This document shows, in pieces, positions 31,885 through 40,476 of a DNA stretch of 47,594 bases. The translations under genes and the position numbers were made by a program. How positions within the stretch are numbered: the stretch's first letter is position 1; every line of letters begins with the position of its first letter. This DNA comes from JBAYJT01 sp041664965 (GTDB lineage: Bacteria > Pseudomonadota > Gammaproteobacteria > UBA9339), in assembly GCA_041664965.1 (NCBI GenBank), contig JBAYJT010000006.1:1-47594 (forward strand), read 5' to 3'. The notes below the pieces were generated by a model, which saw nothing but the letters and a program-made list of their open reading frames with translations, did not search any database and was not told the origin of the DNA.

Positions 31885-32440
31885 TGCTAATAGACTTCTC
31901 CACAACATCACAAATCACATGCCCTAAAAAAATATGTGCTTCTTGGATTCTTTCAGTTACTGCAGAATCTACACACAAACATTCGCTACAAATACTAGCC
32001 AACTTGCCACCATTTTGTCCAGTAAAACCCACCGTAAACGCCCCTATTTTATTGGCAGTTTCTATGCCCGAAAGCACATTTTTACTATTCCCTGAGGTTG
32101 ATATCCCCACCACAACATCGCGTGGCGAACATAAAGCTTCTAATTGGCGAGAAAAAACTTGAGAAAAATCATAATCATTGGCTGCGGCTGTCAAAATAGA
32201 AGTATCTGTTGTAAGAGCAAGAGAAGCGATAGCTGGACGCTGACGTTTAAGTCTTACAACCAGCTCACAAGCCAAATGCTGCGCATCAGCTGCACTTCCA
32301 CCGTTCCCCATCCAAAAAATCTTACCGCCATTTTTTATAGCAGCAATCATAACCTTACTGATTTTCTCTATTTGCGACGCAAGCTTAGCCAAATCACTAA
32401 TTATGGCATTATGGACAGAAATGTATTCCTCTAAATTCAT
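31877..32440 (-). CDS. gmhA: sedoheptulose-7-phosphate isomerase
   Basis: A 187-residue SIS protein converting sedoheptulose-7-P to D-glycero-D-manno-heptose-7-P. KIFWMGNGGSAADAQHLACE, ALTTDTSILTAAANDYDF, VVGISTSGNSKNVL and TERIQEAHIFLGHVICDVVE fit GmhA. First step of the GDP-heptose route in this cluster. The ATG and its weak ribosome binding site are formed by the heptad array at 32433-32466; it starts 17 bases after the secA stop. Confidence 0.88.
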   Translation of the reverse strand: MNLEEYISVHNAIISDLAKLASQIEKISKVMIAAIKNGGKIFWMGNGGSAADAQHLACELVVRLKRQRPAIASLALTTDTSILTAAANDYDFSQVFSRQLEALCSPRDVVVGISTSGNSKNVLSGIETANKIGAFTVGFTGQNGGKLASICSECLCVDSAVTERIQEAHIFLGHVICDVVEKSISNG

Positions 32441-32466
32441 AATTCACCATTCATAATTCATAATTT
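32433..32466. repeat. TGAATTA/TGAATGR heptad array, copy 2
   Basis: On the minus strand AATTATGAATTATGAATG then GTGAATTATGAATTT. It supplies the last two codons and stop of secA, the whole secA-gmhA gap and the gmhA start codon. About 25 of 27 bases match the array at 1480. Confidence 0.65.
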
Positions 32467-35214
32467 TCCACAACACTGCTTATATTTTTTACCCGAACCA
32501 CAAGGACAAGGATCGTTGCGCCCAACTTTAGGTTCTTGGCGCATAAAAGGCTCTTCTCCGCTACTCAAAAGCACATTTTCTCCTTTGCCAGCTTTGCTAC
32601 TTCTATCCACCACATTGTCCTGATTAGGCTGCAAAACACTGCCCATATCGCTATGCAGAAAACGCAACCTATTTTCCTCTGCCTCATGTTCTAGACGTCT
32701 TTGCTCTTCGATTTCAGCCACCTCTTCTGGACTACGCACGCGAACTGAATACAAAGTTTGTAACACAGTATGCTTAACGCTTTCTAACATGCTAGTAAAC
32801 ATTTTAAAAGATTCACGCTTATATTCTTGTTTCGGATTTTGCTGAGCATAGCCCCGTAAATGAATGCCTTCACGCAAATGATCCATGGCAGCCAAATGCT
32901 CTTTCCAATGCATATCCAAACTTTGTAGCATAATGGATTTTTCGAGCTGCGGCATAACTTCCTCACCAATCTGCTTAGTTTTTTCCGCATAAGCTTTAGC
33001 CGCATTTTCAGTAATACGCTCACGGACTGTCGTTTCATTGAGGCCTTCTTCATTCTTGAGCCATTCTGCAACTGGCATAGCAAGCCCCAAGGTCTCTTGT
33101 AGGTTCTTTTCTAAACCTGGAACGTCCCACTGTTCTTCTAAGCTTTCCGGTGGAATATGGGTATTCATGATGGAGTTGATAACATCTTCGCGAATAGAAG
33201 TAATAGTATCTGAAACATTCTCACGTCGCATCAGCTCATCACGCTCGGTATAAACAATCCTGCGCTGCTCATTTGCAACATTGTCATATTCCAAAAGTTG
33301 TTTACGAATGTCAAAATTGTGTCCTTCAACTTTGCGCTGAGCTTTTTCAACAGCTTGTGTAACAAACGGATGCTCAATAGCTTCATTGTCGCGTAGCCCT
33401 AATCTTTTCATGATCGGCGCTAACTTATCTGACGCAAAAATACGGAGCAAATTATCGTCCAAAGAAAGATAAAAACGCGACGAACCCGGATCGCCTTGAC
33501 GACCAGATCGACCACGCAACTGATTATCAATACGCCTCGATTCGTGGCGCTCGGAACCAACAATGTGCAAGCCACCCGCTGAAACAACTTGATCGTGCCT
33601 TACCTGCCACTCAGCTTTATGGGCAGCGATCTCTTCCTGTGTTGGAGTTTCTAAAGCTGCCAATTCCGCCGCTAAGCTACCACCCAAAACAATATCTGTT
33701 CCACGCCCAGCCATATTAGTCGCAATAGTTACAGTCCCAGGACGACCAGCTTCCGCAATAATCTTGGCTTCGCGATCATGTTGCTTAGCATTCAACACAG
33801 CATGTGGGATTTTTTCTTTATTCAAAAGATTAGAAAGTATTTCAGAGTTTTCAATAGAACTAGTGCCAACCAATACTGGCTGCTGGCGCTCCCTAGCTTT
33901 CTTAATATCTGCAATCACAGCCCTATACTTGGCGTCCGCCGTTAAGTAAATCTGATCGCCAAAATCCTTACGAATCATGGGCTGATTGGTTGGAATTACG
34001 ATGACTTCCAAACCATAAATTTGTTGAAACTCATAAGCTTCAGTATCAGCCGTACCAGTCATACCGGAGAGTTTTTTGTAGAGACGGAAATAATTTTGGA
34101 AAGTTATGGAAGCAAGAGTCTGATTTTCATTGCGAATAGCAACACCTTCTTTGGCTTCCATTGCCTGGTGCAAACCATCTGACCAACGCCTACCATCCAT
34201 AGTGCGACCAGTGTGCTCATCAACAATAATCACTTCACCATTTCTAACAATATAATCAACATCGCGATGAAATAAAGTATGAGCGCGCAAAGCTGCCGCC
34301 AAATAATGCATGAGCTTAATATTCGCAGAATCGTAAAGGCTTTCTTGCGATCGCAAAATATTATGTTCTAAAAGAAGCTCTTCAACGCGCTGATGGCCGC
34401 TTTCGGTAAAATAAGCCTGCTTCATTTTTTCGTCTAAAGTGTAATCTCCTGGCCCCTTTTCATCTGTTTGCTTTGTTAAAAGTGGAATAATTTTATTAAT
34501 TCTAACGTATAAGTCAGAGCTGTCTTCCGATGGCCCAGAAATAATCAAAGGTGTACGCGCTTCGTCTATCAAAATCGAGTCAACCTCATCGACAATGGCA
34601 AAACTTAAATCGCGCTGCATCTTGTCTTCCAAGCTAAAAGCCATGTTATCGCGCAAATAATCAAAACCAAACTCGTTATTGGTTCCGTAGGTTATATCGT
34701 TAAGGTAAGCAGCTTTTTTCCCATCACGATCTTGGTTGGTCAAAATCACGCCAACACTAAGTCCCAGCAAATTATAAATCGGGCGCATCCAATCCGCGTC
34801 GCGCTGAGCTAAATAATCGTTTACCGTCACAATATGGACGCTGCTTCCGCTTAAAGAGTTTAAATAAGCCGGCAAAGTGGCAACCAGCGTTTTACCTTCA
34901 CCGGTACGCATTTCGGCAATCTTGCCAGAATGCAAAACCATACCACCAATCAACTGCACATCGAAATGACGCTGCCCCAAAGTACGCATGCTAGCTTCGC
35001 GCACTACCGCAAAAGCCTCTGGCAATAGATCATCTAACGTCTCACCTTTTTTAAAACGCTCGCGAAATTCTTGAGTTTTCGCACCTAACGCTGTATCGCT
35101 CAAAGCCTTTATAGATGGCTCTAGCGCATTGATTTTTGCCACATTTTTGGACAAAACTCGCAAAACGCGGTCATTACGCGTACCAATTACTTTTTTCAAA
35201 AACTTTTTGATCAT
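32458..35214 (-). CDS. secA: preprotein translocase ATPase SecA
   Basis: A 918-residue motor for Sec-dependent export, consistent with the family length. Walker A is MRTGEGKTLVATLPAYL (about residue 102), Walker B is in AIVDEVDSILIDEART, and the helicase C half has NMAGRGTDIVLGG and RQGDPGSSRFYLS. The C-terminal zinc-binding SEC-C motif is NDPCPCGSGKKYKQCC, which binds SecB and phospholipid. GAGAG precedes ATG 35214. It is followed by gmhA after 17 bases and may be cotranscribed with it. Confidence 0.97.
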   Translation of the reverse strand: MIKKFLKKVIGTRNDRVLRVLSKNVAKINALEPSIKALSDTALGAKTQEFRERFKKGETLDDLLPEAFAVVREASMRTLGQRHFDVQLIGGMVLHSGKIAEMRTGEGKTLVATLPAYLNSLSGSSVHIVTVNDYLAQRDADWMRPIYNLLGLSVGVILTNQDRDGKKAAYLNDITYGTNNEFGFDYLRDNMAFSLEDKMQRDLSFAIVDEVDSILIDEARTPLIISGPSEDSSDLYVRINKIIPLLTKQTDEKGPGDYTLDEKMKQAYFTESGHQRVEELLLEHNILRSQESLYDSANIKLMHYLAAALRAHTLFHRDVDYIVRNGEVIIVDEHTGRTMDGRRWSDGLHQAMEAKEGVAIRNENQTLASITFQNYFRLYKKLSGMTGTADTEAYEFQQIYGLEVIVIPTNQPMIRKDFGDQIYLTADAKYRAVIADIKKARERQQPVLVGTSSIENSEILSNLLNKEKIPHAVLNAKQHDREAKIIAEAGRPGTVTIATNMAGRGTDIVLGGSLAAELAALETPTQEEIAAHKAEWQVRHDQVVSAGGLHIVGSERHESRRIDNQLRGRSGRQGDPGSSRFYLSLDDNLLRIFASDKLAPIMKRLGLRDNEAIEHPFVTQAVEKAQRKVEGHNFDIRKQLLEYDNVANEQRRIVYTERDELMRRENVSDTITSIREDVINSIMNTHIPPESLEEQWDVPGLEKNLQETLGLAMPVAEWLKNEEGLNETTVRERITENAAKAYAEKTKQIGEEVMPQLEKSIMLQSLDMHWKEHLAAMDHLREGIHLRGYAQQNPKQEYKRESFKMFTSMLESVKHTVLQTLYSVRVRSPEEVAEIEEQRRLEHEAEENRLRFLHSDMGSVLQPNQDNVVDRSSKAGKGENVLLSSGEEPFMRQEPKVGRNDPCPCGSGKKYKQCCGKL

Positions 35215-35230
35215 GAAACTCTCGATATTT

Positions 35231-35259
35231 GCTATAATATACCCTCAGGTTTGCCGCAA
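35231..35259 (-). promoter_or_regulatory. predicted promoter of secA
   Basis: Minus strand: -35 TTGCGG (35259-35254), 17-base spacer, -10 TATAGC (35236-35231), giving a leader of only about 10 bases; a second frame TATTAT close by could serve as the -10 instead. Confidence 0.4.
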
Positions 35260-35303
35260 TTATCCAGCATTAGCCCTAATTTATCAAATGGAACTTAAAT
35301 TAT

Positions 35304-35343
35304 TAACTCATTGATTTTAAAGGAATTCATGTAGACATGTTTT
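35304..35343 (-). repeat. 40-bp interspersed repeat, copy 7
   Basis: Minus strand: AAAACATGTCTA, CATGAATTCCTTTAA, AATCAATGAGTTA (perfect IHF consensus). Between divergent secA and glnS, oriented toward secA (89 bases), and 52 bases before the glnS start. Confidence 0.9.
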
Positions 35344-35395
35344 TTATGCTATTTCCTTTGACAAAAAAGGCATCGTTTCTTATGCTGCAGATACT

Positions 35396-37075
35396 ATGAC
35401 AGAAAACAGCACCAACTTTATCCGCCGCATTATAGACGAAGATCTATCTAACAACAAAAACCAAGGCCGTGTAGCTACGCGCTTTCCGCCGGAACCAAAT
35501 GGCTATCTGCATATCGGACACGCCAAGTCGATTTGCCTAAATTTTGGCATCGCCCGTGACTATAACGGCACTTGTAATTTGCGCTTTGATGACACTAACC
35601 CGGTCAAAGAAGACGTAGAATATATAGATTCCATAATAGACACGGTCCACTGGCTAGGTTTTGACTGGGCTGATCGACTCTACTATGCTTCTGACTATTT
35701 CGAAAAACTCTATGAATGCGCCATAGATCTCATTAAAAAAGGCAAAGCCTACGTTTGCGACTTAACTCCTGAAGAAATGCGCACTTTTCGTGGCACTTTA
35801 ACCGAATCTGGCAAAAATAGCCCTTTTCGCGATCGCTCTGTAAATGAAAATCTAGATTTATTTGCTCGCATGCGTGCAGGCGAATTTCCCGAAGGCAGCA
35901 AAGTGCTGCGCGCCAAAATAGACATGGCTTCACCCAATGTAAACATGCGCGACCCCATTATTTATCGCATTCGTAAAGTAACACATCACCGCACAGGAGA
36001 TGAGTGGTGTATTTACCCCATGTACGACTTTGCGCACTGTATTTCTGACTCCCTTGAAGAAATTACTCATTCTATTTGTACTCTGGAATTTGAAGATCAC
36101 AGACCGCTTTATGACTGGTTTCTAAAAGAACTCCAAAAACCGTCGCATCCACAGCAAATCGAGTTTGCGCGTTTAAACTTAAATTACACCATAATGAGCA
36201 AGCGTAAATTATTAGAACTCGTAGAAGAAAAATTAGTTAATGGCTGGGACGATCCGCGTATGCCAACGCTAGTGGGTCTACGCCGCCGCGGCTTTACTCC
36301 AGAATCTATTCGCGACTTTTGTGATCGAATCGGCGTAACCAAACAAGAAAGTATAGTCGACATGGGTGTTTTGGAAGAATGCTTACGAAATGACTTAAAT
36401 CAAAAAGCTCCTCGTGCCATGGCTGTTTTAAAGCCGCTTCGCATTGTCATAACCAATTTTCCAGAAAATTCCGTGGAAGAACTAGATGCACCTTGGCATC
36501 CAAACGATCCAGCTTTTGGTTCTCGCAAAGTGCCATTTACTCGCACACTTTACATCGAACAAGATGATTTTATGGAAAATCCGCCCAAGGGGTTTTTCCG
36601 CCTTTGCCCTGGCCAAGAAGTGCGCCTACGCTATGCTTTCTTTATAAAATGCCAAGAGGTAATTAAAGATCCCAAAAACGGTGAAATTTTAGAAGTTCAT
36701 TGCACTTATGATCCAGCTACACGCGGCGGCAATGCGCCCGATGGCCGTAAGGTCAAAGGCACCATTCATTGGGTATCGGCCGAAAAATCCATAACAGCTG
36801 AAGTGCGCTTATACGATCGCTTATTTACTGTGGCCAACCCAGCCGGTGAAAAAGAGGGTGATTACAAAGATTTTCTTAATCCCAACTCTTTGCAAATTTT
36901 ACACGCAGCCCGTATTGAACCCGCATTAGCGGCTGTAAAACCGGAGGGAAAATATCAATTTGAACGCATTGGCTACTTCAGTGTTGATCCAGATTCTCGC
37001 ACTGATGAATTAATCTTCAATCGCGCTGTTACTCTCAAAGACACGTGGTCTAAAATTAAAGATCGTGTGATATAA
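35396..37075 (+). CDS. glnS: glutaminyl-tRNA synthetase
   Basis: A 559-residue class Ib synthetase (E. coli 554). The HIGH motif is PEPNGYLHIGHAKS (about residue 32), KMSKS-like IMSKRKLLELV (about 264), and the tRNA-binding C-terminal beta-barrels follow. Its presence excludes a strict dependence on the GatCAB route for Gln-tRNA and supports a gammaproteobacterial host. No strong Shine-Dalgarno sequence is seen before ATG 35396. Confidence 0.96.
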   Translation: MTENSTNFIRRIIDEDLSNNKNQGRVATRFPPEPNGYLHIGHAKSICLNFGIARDYNGTCNLRFDDTNPVKEDVEYIDSIIDTVHWLGFDWADRLYYASDYFEKLYECAIDLIKKGKAYVCDLTPEEMRTFRGTLTESGKNSPFRDRSVNENLDLFARMRAGEFPEGSKVLRAKIDMASPNVNMRDPIIYRIRKVTHHRTGDEWCIYPMYDFAHCISDSLEEITHSICTLEFEDHRPLYDWFLKELQKPSHPQQIEFARLNLNYTIMSKRKLLELVEEKLVNGWDDPRMPTLVGLRRRGFTPESIRDFCDRIGVTKQESIVDMGVLEECLRNDLNQKAPRAMAVLKPLRIVITNFPENSVEELDAPWHPNDPAFGSRKVPFTRTLYIEQDDFMENPPKGFFRLCPGQEVRLRYAFFIKCQEVIKDPKNGEILEVHCTYDPATRGGNAPDGRKVKGTIHWVSAEKSITAEVRLYDRLFTVANPAGEKEGDYKDFLNPNSLQILHAARIEPALAAVKPEGKYQFERIGYFSVDPDSRTDELIFNRAVTLKDTWSKIKDRVI

Positions 37076-37099
37076 ATTTAGCAATCAAGGATATTTTTG

Positions 37100-38308
37100 A
37101 TGAACAAATTTCAAACCAAGCTAGCTTTAGCTGGTAATATCAGCGCGGTTGCCATCGCCTGCGCCTTACCAATTTCAACTACAGCAACGGACATTCTCTT
37201 CGCGCTAGCTGTATTGTTTAACTTAGCCGCAGGAAACCTCAAAGAAAAATTTAATTTTATTGTACAAAATCGCATTGCTGTGCTCTTTCTAGCCTTTTTT
37301 GCCTTATTTGTGATTGGGATGTTTTATGGCAATACGCCCTCCAAAGATGCTTGGTTTATGTTAGGTAAGTATGACAAGTTGCTCCTCGGCATCCTACTTT
37401 TTCCGTTATTTGCCGAAGAAAAATGGCGAAAATTAGCCCTACAAGTATTTTTTTACACTATGCTAGCAATTTTAAGTTTATCATGCTTAAAAGCAGCTTA
37501 TTACGCTTACTTAGGTCTTCCTTTGGCTGATGCTATTTTATTTAAAAAACACATAGCATATAGCATATTTATGGCCTTTTTTTTCTATCTTCTCTTGCTA
37601 AAAACATTCGCTGAAAAACGCCCGCAACGCTGGTTATGGATCGCCATACTTGTCCTTACATTTATAAATATTTTCTTCATAAATGATGGGAGAACTGGTT
37701 ATTTCATTTTCGCTTGCCTAACAGCTATATTTTTCTTACAAAAAACCAATTGGTCATGGAAGGGATGGTTAATGGCGATCGCTTCAGTTATTTTTTTACT
37801 TGGTCTAGCGGCTGGTGCTTCGCACACGTTTCAAAGTAGGTTGAATGAAGTCTCTAGCGACGTAAAGTCCTACCAAAATAAAAATGAAGACACTTCCTTT
37901 GGCGCCCGCATGGCTTTTGTTAAAAATACCATACCTATAATCAAACAACATATTATTTTTGGCGGCGGTACAGGCAGTTTTCAACCAGAATATGCCAATC
38001 TCAAACCACGTCCTGCAAGCTTTACTCGCAATCCACATAACGAATATTTACATGTTATGGCGCAGTTTGGCATAATTGGTCTACTCTTACTTCTCTTTAT
38101 TTTTTACAGCCAACTGCGTTTAAGTCGCTATTTACCCAATCAATTGGGATGGATAGCGCAAGCAGTAATAATCACAGTGATGATAGGAAGCCTAGTGAAC
38201 TCTTTATTACTAGACAGCGCGGAAGGACATTTCTACGTTTACTTCATAGCCCTTACTTTTGCTGCTTTACCGCAAGAATGTTGGTGGAAAAAGAGATATT
38301 TTATATAA
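37100..38308 (+). CDS. O-antigen ligase family protein (WaaL-like)
   Basis: A 402-residue integral membrane protein with about 10-12 hydrophobic segments and a large periplasmic loop before the last helices. The Wzy_C-type motif is TRNPHNEYLHVMAQFGIIG, in which the His near NPHNEY is the residue used by WaaL ligases to join a glycan to lipid A-core. Wzy polymerases share this fold, but an ABC exporter in the window favours ligase. ATG 37100 has AAGGA eight bases upstream. Overlaps the convergent ATPase gene by eight bases. Confidence 0.8.
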   Translation: MNKFQTKLALAGNISAVAIACALPISTTATDILFALAVLFNLAAGNLKEKFNFIVQNRIAVLFLAFFALFVIGMFYGNTPSKDAWFMLGKYDKLLLGILLFPLFAEEKWRKLALQVFFYTMLAILSLSCLKAAYYAYLGLPLADAILFKKHIAYSIFMAFFFYLLLLKTFAEKRPQRWLWIAILVLTFINIFFINDGRTGYFIFACLTAIFFLQKTNWSWKGWLMAIASVIFLLGLAAGASHTFQSRLNEVSSDVKSYQNKNEDTSFGARMAFVKNTIPIIKQHIIFGGGTGSFQPEYANLKPRPASFTRNPHNEYLHVMAQFGIIGLLLLLFIFYSQLRLSRYLPNQLGWIAQAVIITVMIGSLVNSLLLDSAEGHFYVYFIALTFAALPQECWWKKRYFI

Positions 38309-39500
38309 TTTCACCACGCCAAAGCATATTCAGAAAATTCTGATAAGGCAAAACTAAAATTTCACTGGGTATTGGACTATTAGGATTGTTTAGTAAAATC
38401 TTCCTTGGGGCTTTTTCTAGGCAGACTACGTAACATTTTTTTGGTTGATGTTCTTCGGCAAAAGCTAAAAGTCCGCGAAAATCGGTCTTATCTACACGCT
38501 GATTAATTTTCACTTCGATCGCTACCTCACCTTTACCTAAAATAAAATCTACCTCAAGACCGGTTTTGGTACGCCAAAATTTTATTTCGAAATCTAAATC
38601 TTTGAGACCGCGATAAGCTATAAGTTCCATTAAAATAAAATGTTCAAAAGCTTTTCCAGCCTCCGTTCCAGCTAGCGCTTCTATGTTGATTTTAGCCAAA
38701 TGAGAAGAAACTCCAACATCGAATAAGTAGAATTTAGAAGTTTTAGAAATAATATCGCGTTTAACTTTCTTTTCGTAAGGCGCAACAAAATAGCCAAGCA
38801 GCGTGTCTACTAAAATATCGTAATAAGATTTTACCGTTTTAGAGTCGATAGCCGTGTCGCGAGCTATGTTACTAAAATTCGTTAGCTCACCGTTGGAGAA
38901 AACCAACACATCCAGAAATCTTGCAAAAGCAGGTAGGTTGCGCGTTAATCCCTCGGCTTGAATTTCATGAACTAGATAATCTTGAATGTAAGCTTTTAAA
39001 GATTTATTTGGATTCGTTGATAAATAATGCGATGGAATTAGTCCAGTATTGAGAGCTTTCAGTAAATCAAAATTGGGAATTTCCGAAGAAACTAATGGGT
39101 AAAAATTATATTTCCAAGCACGTCCACCCAATAAATTCACAGCGCTATTTTTTAGTTTGCGAGCACTTGAACCACATAAAATAAATCTTGCATCGGTATT
39201 TTCTATTAGCCAGTGAATCTCATCGAGAAGAAGTGGAATTTTTTGCACTTCATCGACAATGATAGGATGTTTCAAAGTTTCAGCAGGCAAAGCTAAGACT
39301 TCTTCTCTAAAGCGGGAGGGTTCTTTGTTGTACCTTAAGTAAAGATCGGATAGTAAGAGATCATAACGCGTTGAGTTAGGAAAGTTGGTTTTGAGGTAAG
39401 TTGATTTGCCAGTCTTACGCGCACCCCACAAAAACGCTGATTGTTTATGCGGTAAATCAAGTTTTAAGATACGTTTGTAGCTTACTAATTCGGAACACAT
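38301..39500 (-). CDS. AAA+ ATPase with C-terminal DUF4143 domain
   Basis: A 399-residue protein of the family of archaeal-type ATPases found in many bacteria. P-loop LWGARKTGKSTYLKT (about residue 25), Walker B PIIVDEVQKIPLLLDEIH, sensor FILCGSSARKLK, and the C-terminal DUF4143 region with nuclease-like segment TGLEVDFILGKGEVAIEVK (D, E, K of a PD-(D/E)XK pattern). Cellular role is unknown; such genes are often accessory. It follows waaC by 15 bases. AGGA directly abuts ATG 39500, too close for a normal ribosome binding site. Confidence 0.8.
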   Translation of the reverse strand: MCSELVSYKRILKLDLPHKQSAFLWGARKTGKSTYLKTNFPNSTRYDLLLSDLYLRYNKEPSRFREEVLALPAETLKHPIIVDEVQKIPLLLDEIHWLIENTDARFILCGSSARKLKNSAVNLLGGRAWKYNFYPLVSSEIPNFDLLKALNTGLIPSHYLSTNPNKSLKAYIQDYLVHEIQAEGLTRNLPAFARFLDVLVFSNGELTNFSNIARDTAIDSKTVKSYYDILVDTLLGYFVAPYEKKVKRDIISKTSKFYLFDVGVSSHLAKINIEALAGTEAGKAFEHFILMELIAYRGLKDLDFEIKFWRTKTGLEVDFILGKGEVAIEVKINQRVDKTDFRGLLAFAEEHQPKKCYVVCLEKAPRKILLNNPNSPIPSEILVLPYQNFLNMLWRGEII

Positions 39501-39515
39501 TCCTGTATAGTATCA

Positions 39516-40469
39516 CTAATTCGGAGTATTGTCCAATAAAAGAACATCCCTAAGTACTGACCACACTTGATCTGTGGTCACCTCCGCTCTTGTAAGATGA
39601 ATAGCATTTTTTCCCCAAGTCCCAATAAGCTTCGGATCAGTTGGCCCATAAATTGAAACGACAGGTTTGTCTAGTGCGGCAGCCAAATGCCCAAGACCAG
39701 TATCGACAGCCACAACAGCAGATGCAGCCGCCAAAACATCTCGAATTTGCGTTAAGTTCATTTTAGCTAAAACCTCAGCCGATTGGCTTTCCTTGGCGAT
39801 TCTCTCTGCCCGCTCTTTTTCTTCTGTGGTGTTCCAAGGAAGAAGCACTTTGTAGCCATGCTTATCACATAGTTTCGCCAAATTAATCCAATTTTCCTCT
39901 GCCCAACATTTGTCAGCACGCGTAGTCCCATGCACAAAAACAATGTTTTTTTTCGCAATTAGAGGCGATTTAGCAATACCATAATCTGGTTCACCTTCAG
40001 GTACAGGGTACTGCAAAATAGTGGCGAAAAGTTGACGTATGCGCGTTATGGCATGCAAATCTTTACTAACTTTAACTTTCTTTTGATAACAAAGAGATGC
40101 AAATGGATCACGAGCCGAATTCCAATCATAACCACAACGTAACCCCTTAGCCGCTAAAGCTATAATTCCGCTTTTAAAGAATAAACCTTGCGCATCAATG
40201 ATGTAAGAATATTTTTCTTGATGAATCGCCTGAAAAAATCTTTTTAACTCTTCACTCTTAACTGCTCCACTAATATCGTGGCGCCATTTGCGAAGTTCTA
40301 TCGGAATAACCCGATCTACTGCCAAATGCCAAGTGGGAATTTCAGAAAAAGCCTTCTCAACTACCCAGTCAAATTTAATATCTGGCAACGCTCGCACTGC
40401 ATCTGCCACAGCTGGCAAAGTGTGAATCACGTCGCCCAAAGAAGAAGTTTTTATGATAAGAACGCGCAG
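39516..40469 (-). CDS. waaC: lipopolysaccharide heptosyltransferase I, probable CTG start
   Basis: A 317-residue GT9 enzyme adding the first heptose (from ADP-heptose) to Kdo of the inner LPS core. KTSSLGDVIHTLPAV is at the N-terminus, FDWVVEKAFSEIP, IIDAQGLFFKSGI and AVVAVDTGLGHLAAALDKP follow. The family N-terminus M-RVLIIKTSS aligns with codons starting at CTG 40469; an in-frame TAA lies two codons before it and no ATG, GTG or TTG occurs until TTG 40439, which would remove most of the first beta-strand. AGG sits six bases before the CTG. Fifth gene of the gcv operon, seven bases after gcvPB. Confidence 0.88.
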   Translation of the reverse strand: MRVLIIKTSSLGDVIHTLPAVADAVRALPDIKFDWVVEKAFSEIPTWHLAVDRVIPIELRKWRHDISGAVKSEELKRFFQAIHQEKYSYIIDAQGLFFKSGIIALAAKGLRCGYDWNSARDPFASLCYQKKVKVSKDLHAITRIRQLFATILQYPVPEGEPDYGIAKSPLIAKKNIVFVHGTTRADKCWAEENWINLAKLCDKHGYKVLLPWNTTEEKERAERIAKESQSAEVLAKMNLTQIRDVLAAASAVVAVDTGLGHLAAALDKPVVSIYGPTDPKLIGTWGKNAIHLTRAEVTTDQVWSVLRDVLLLDNTPN

Positions 40470-40476
40470 ATATTAC

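Noticed and set aside
32144..32434. Open frame on the plus strand (96 codons)
   Set aside because: Antisense to gmhA, without a plausible start signal.
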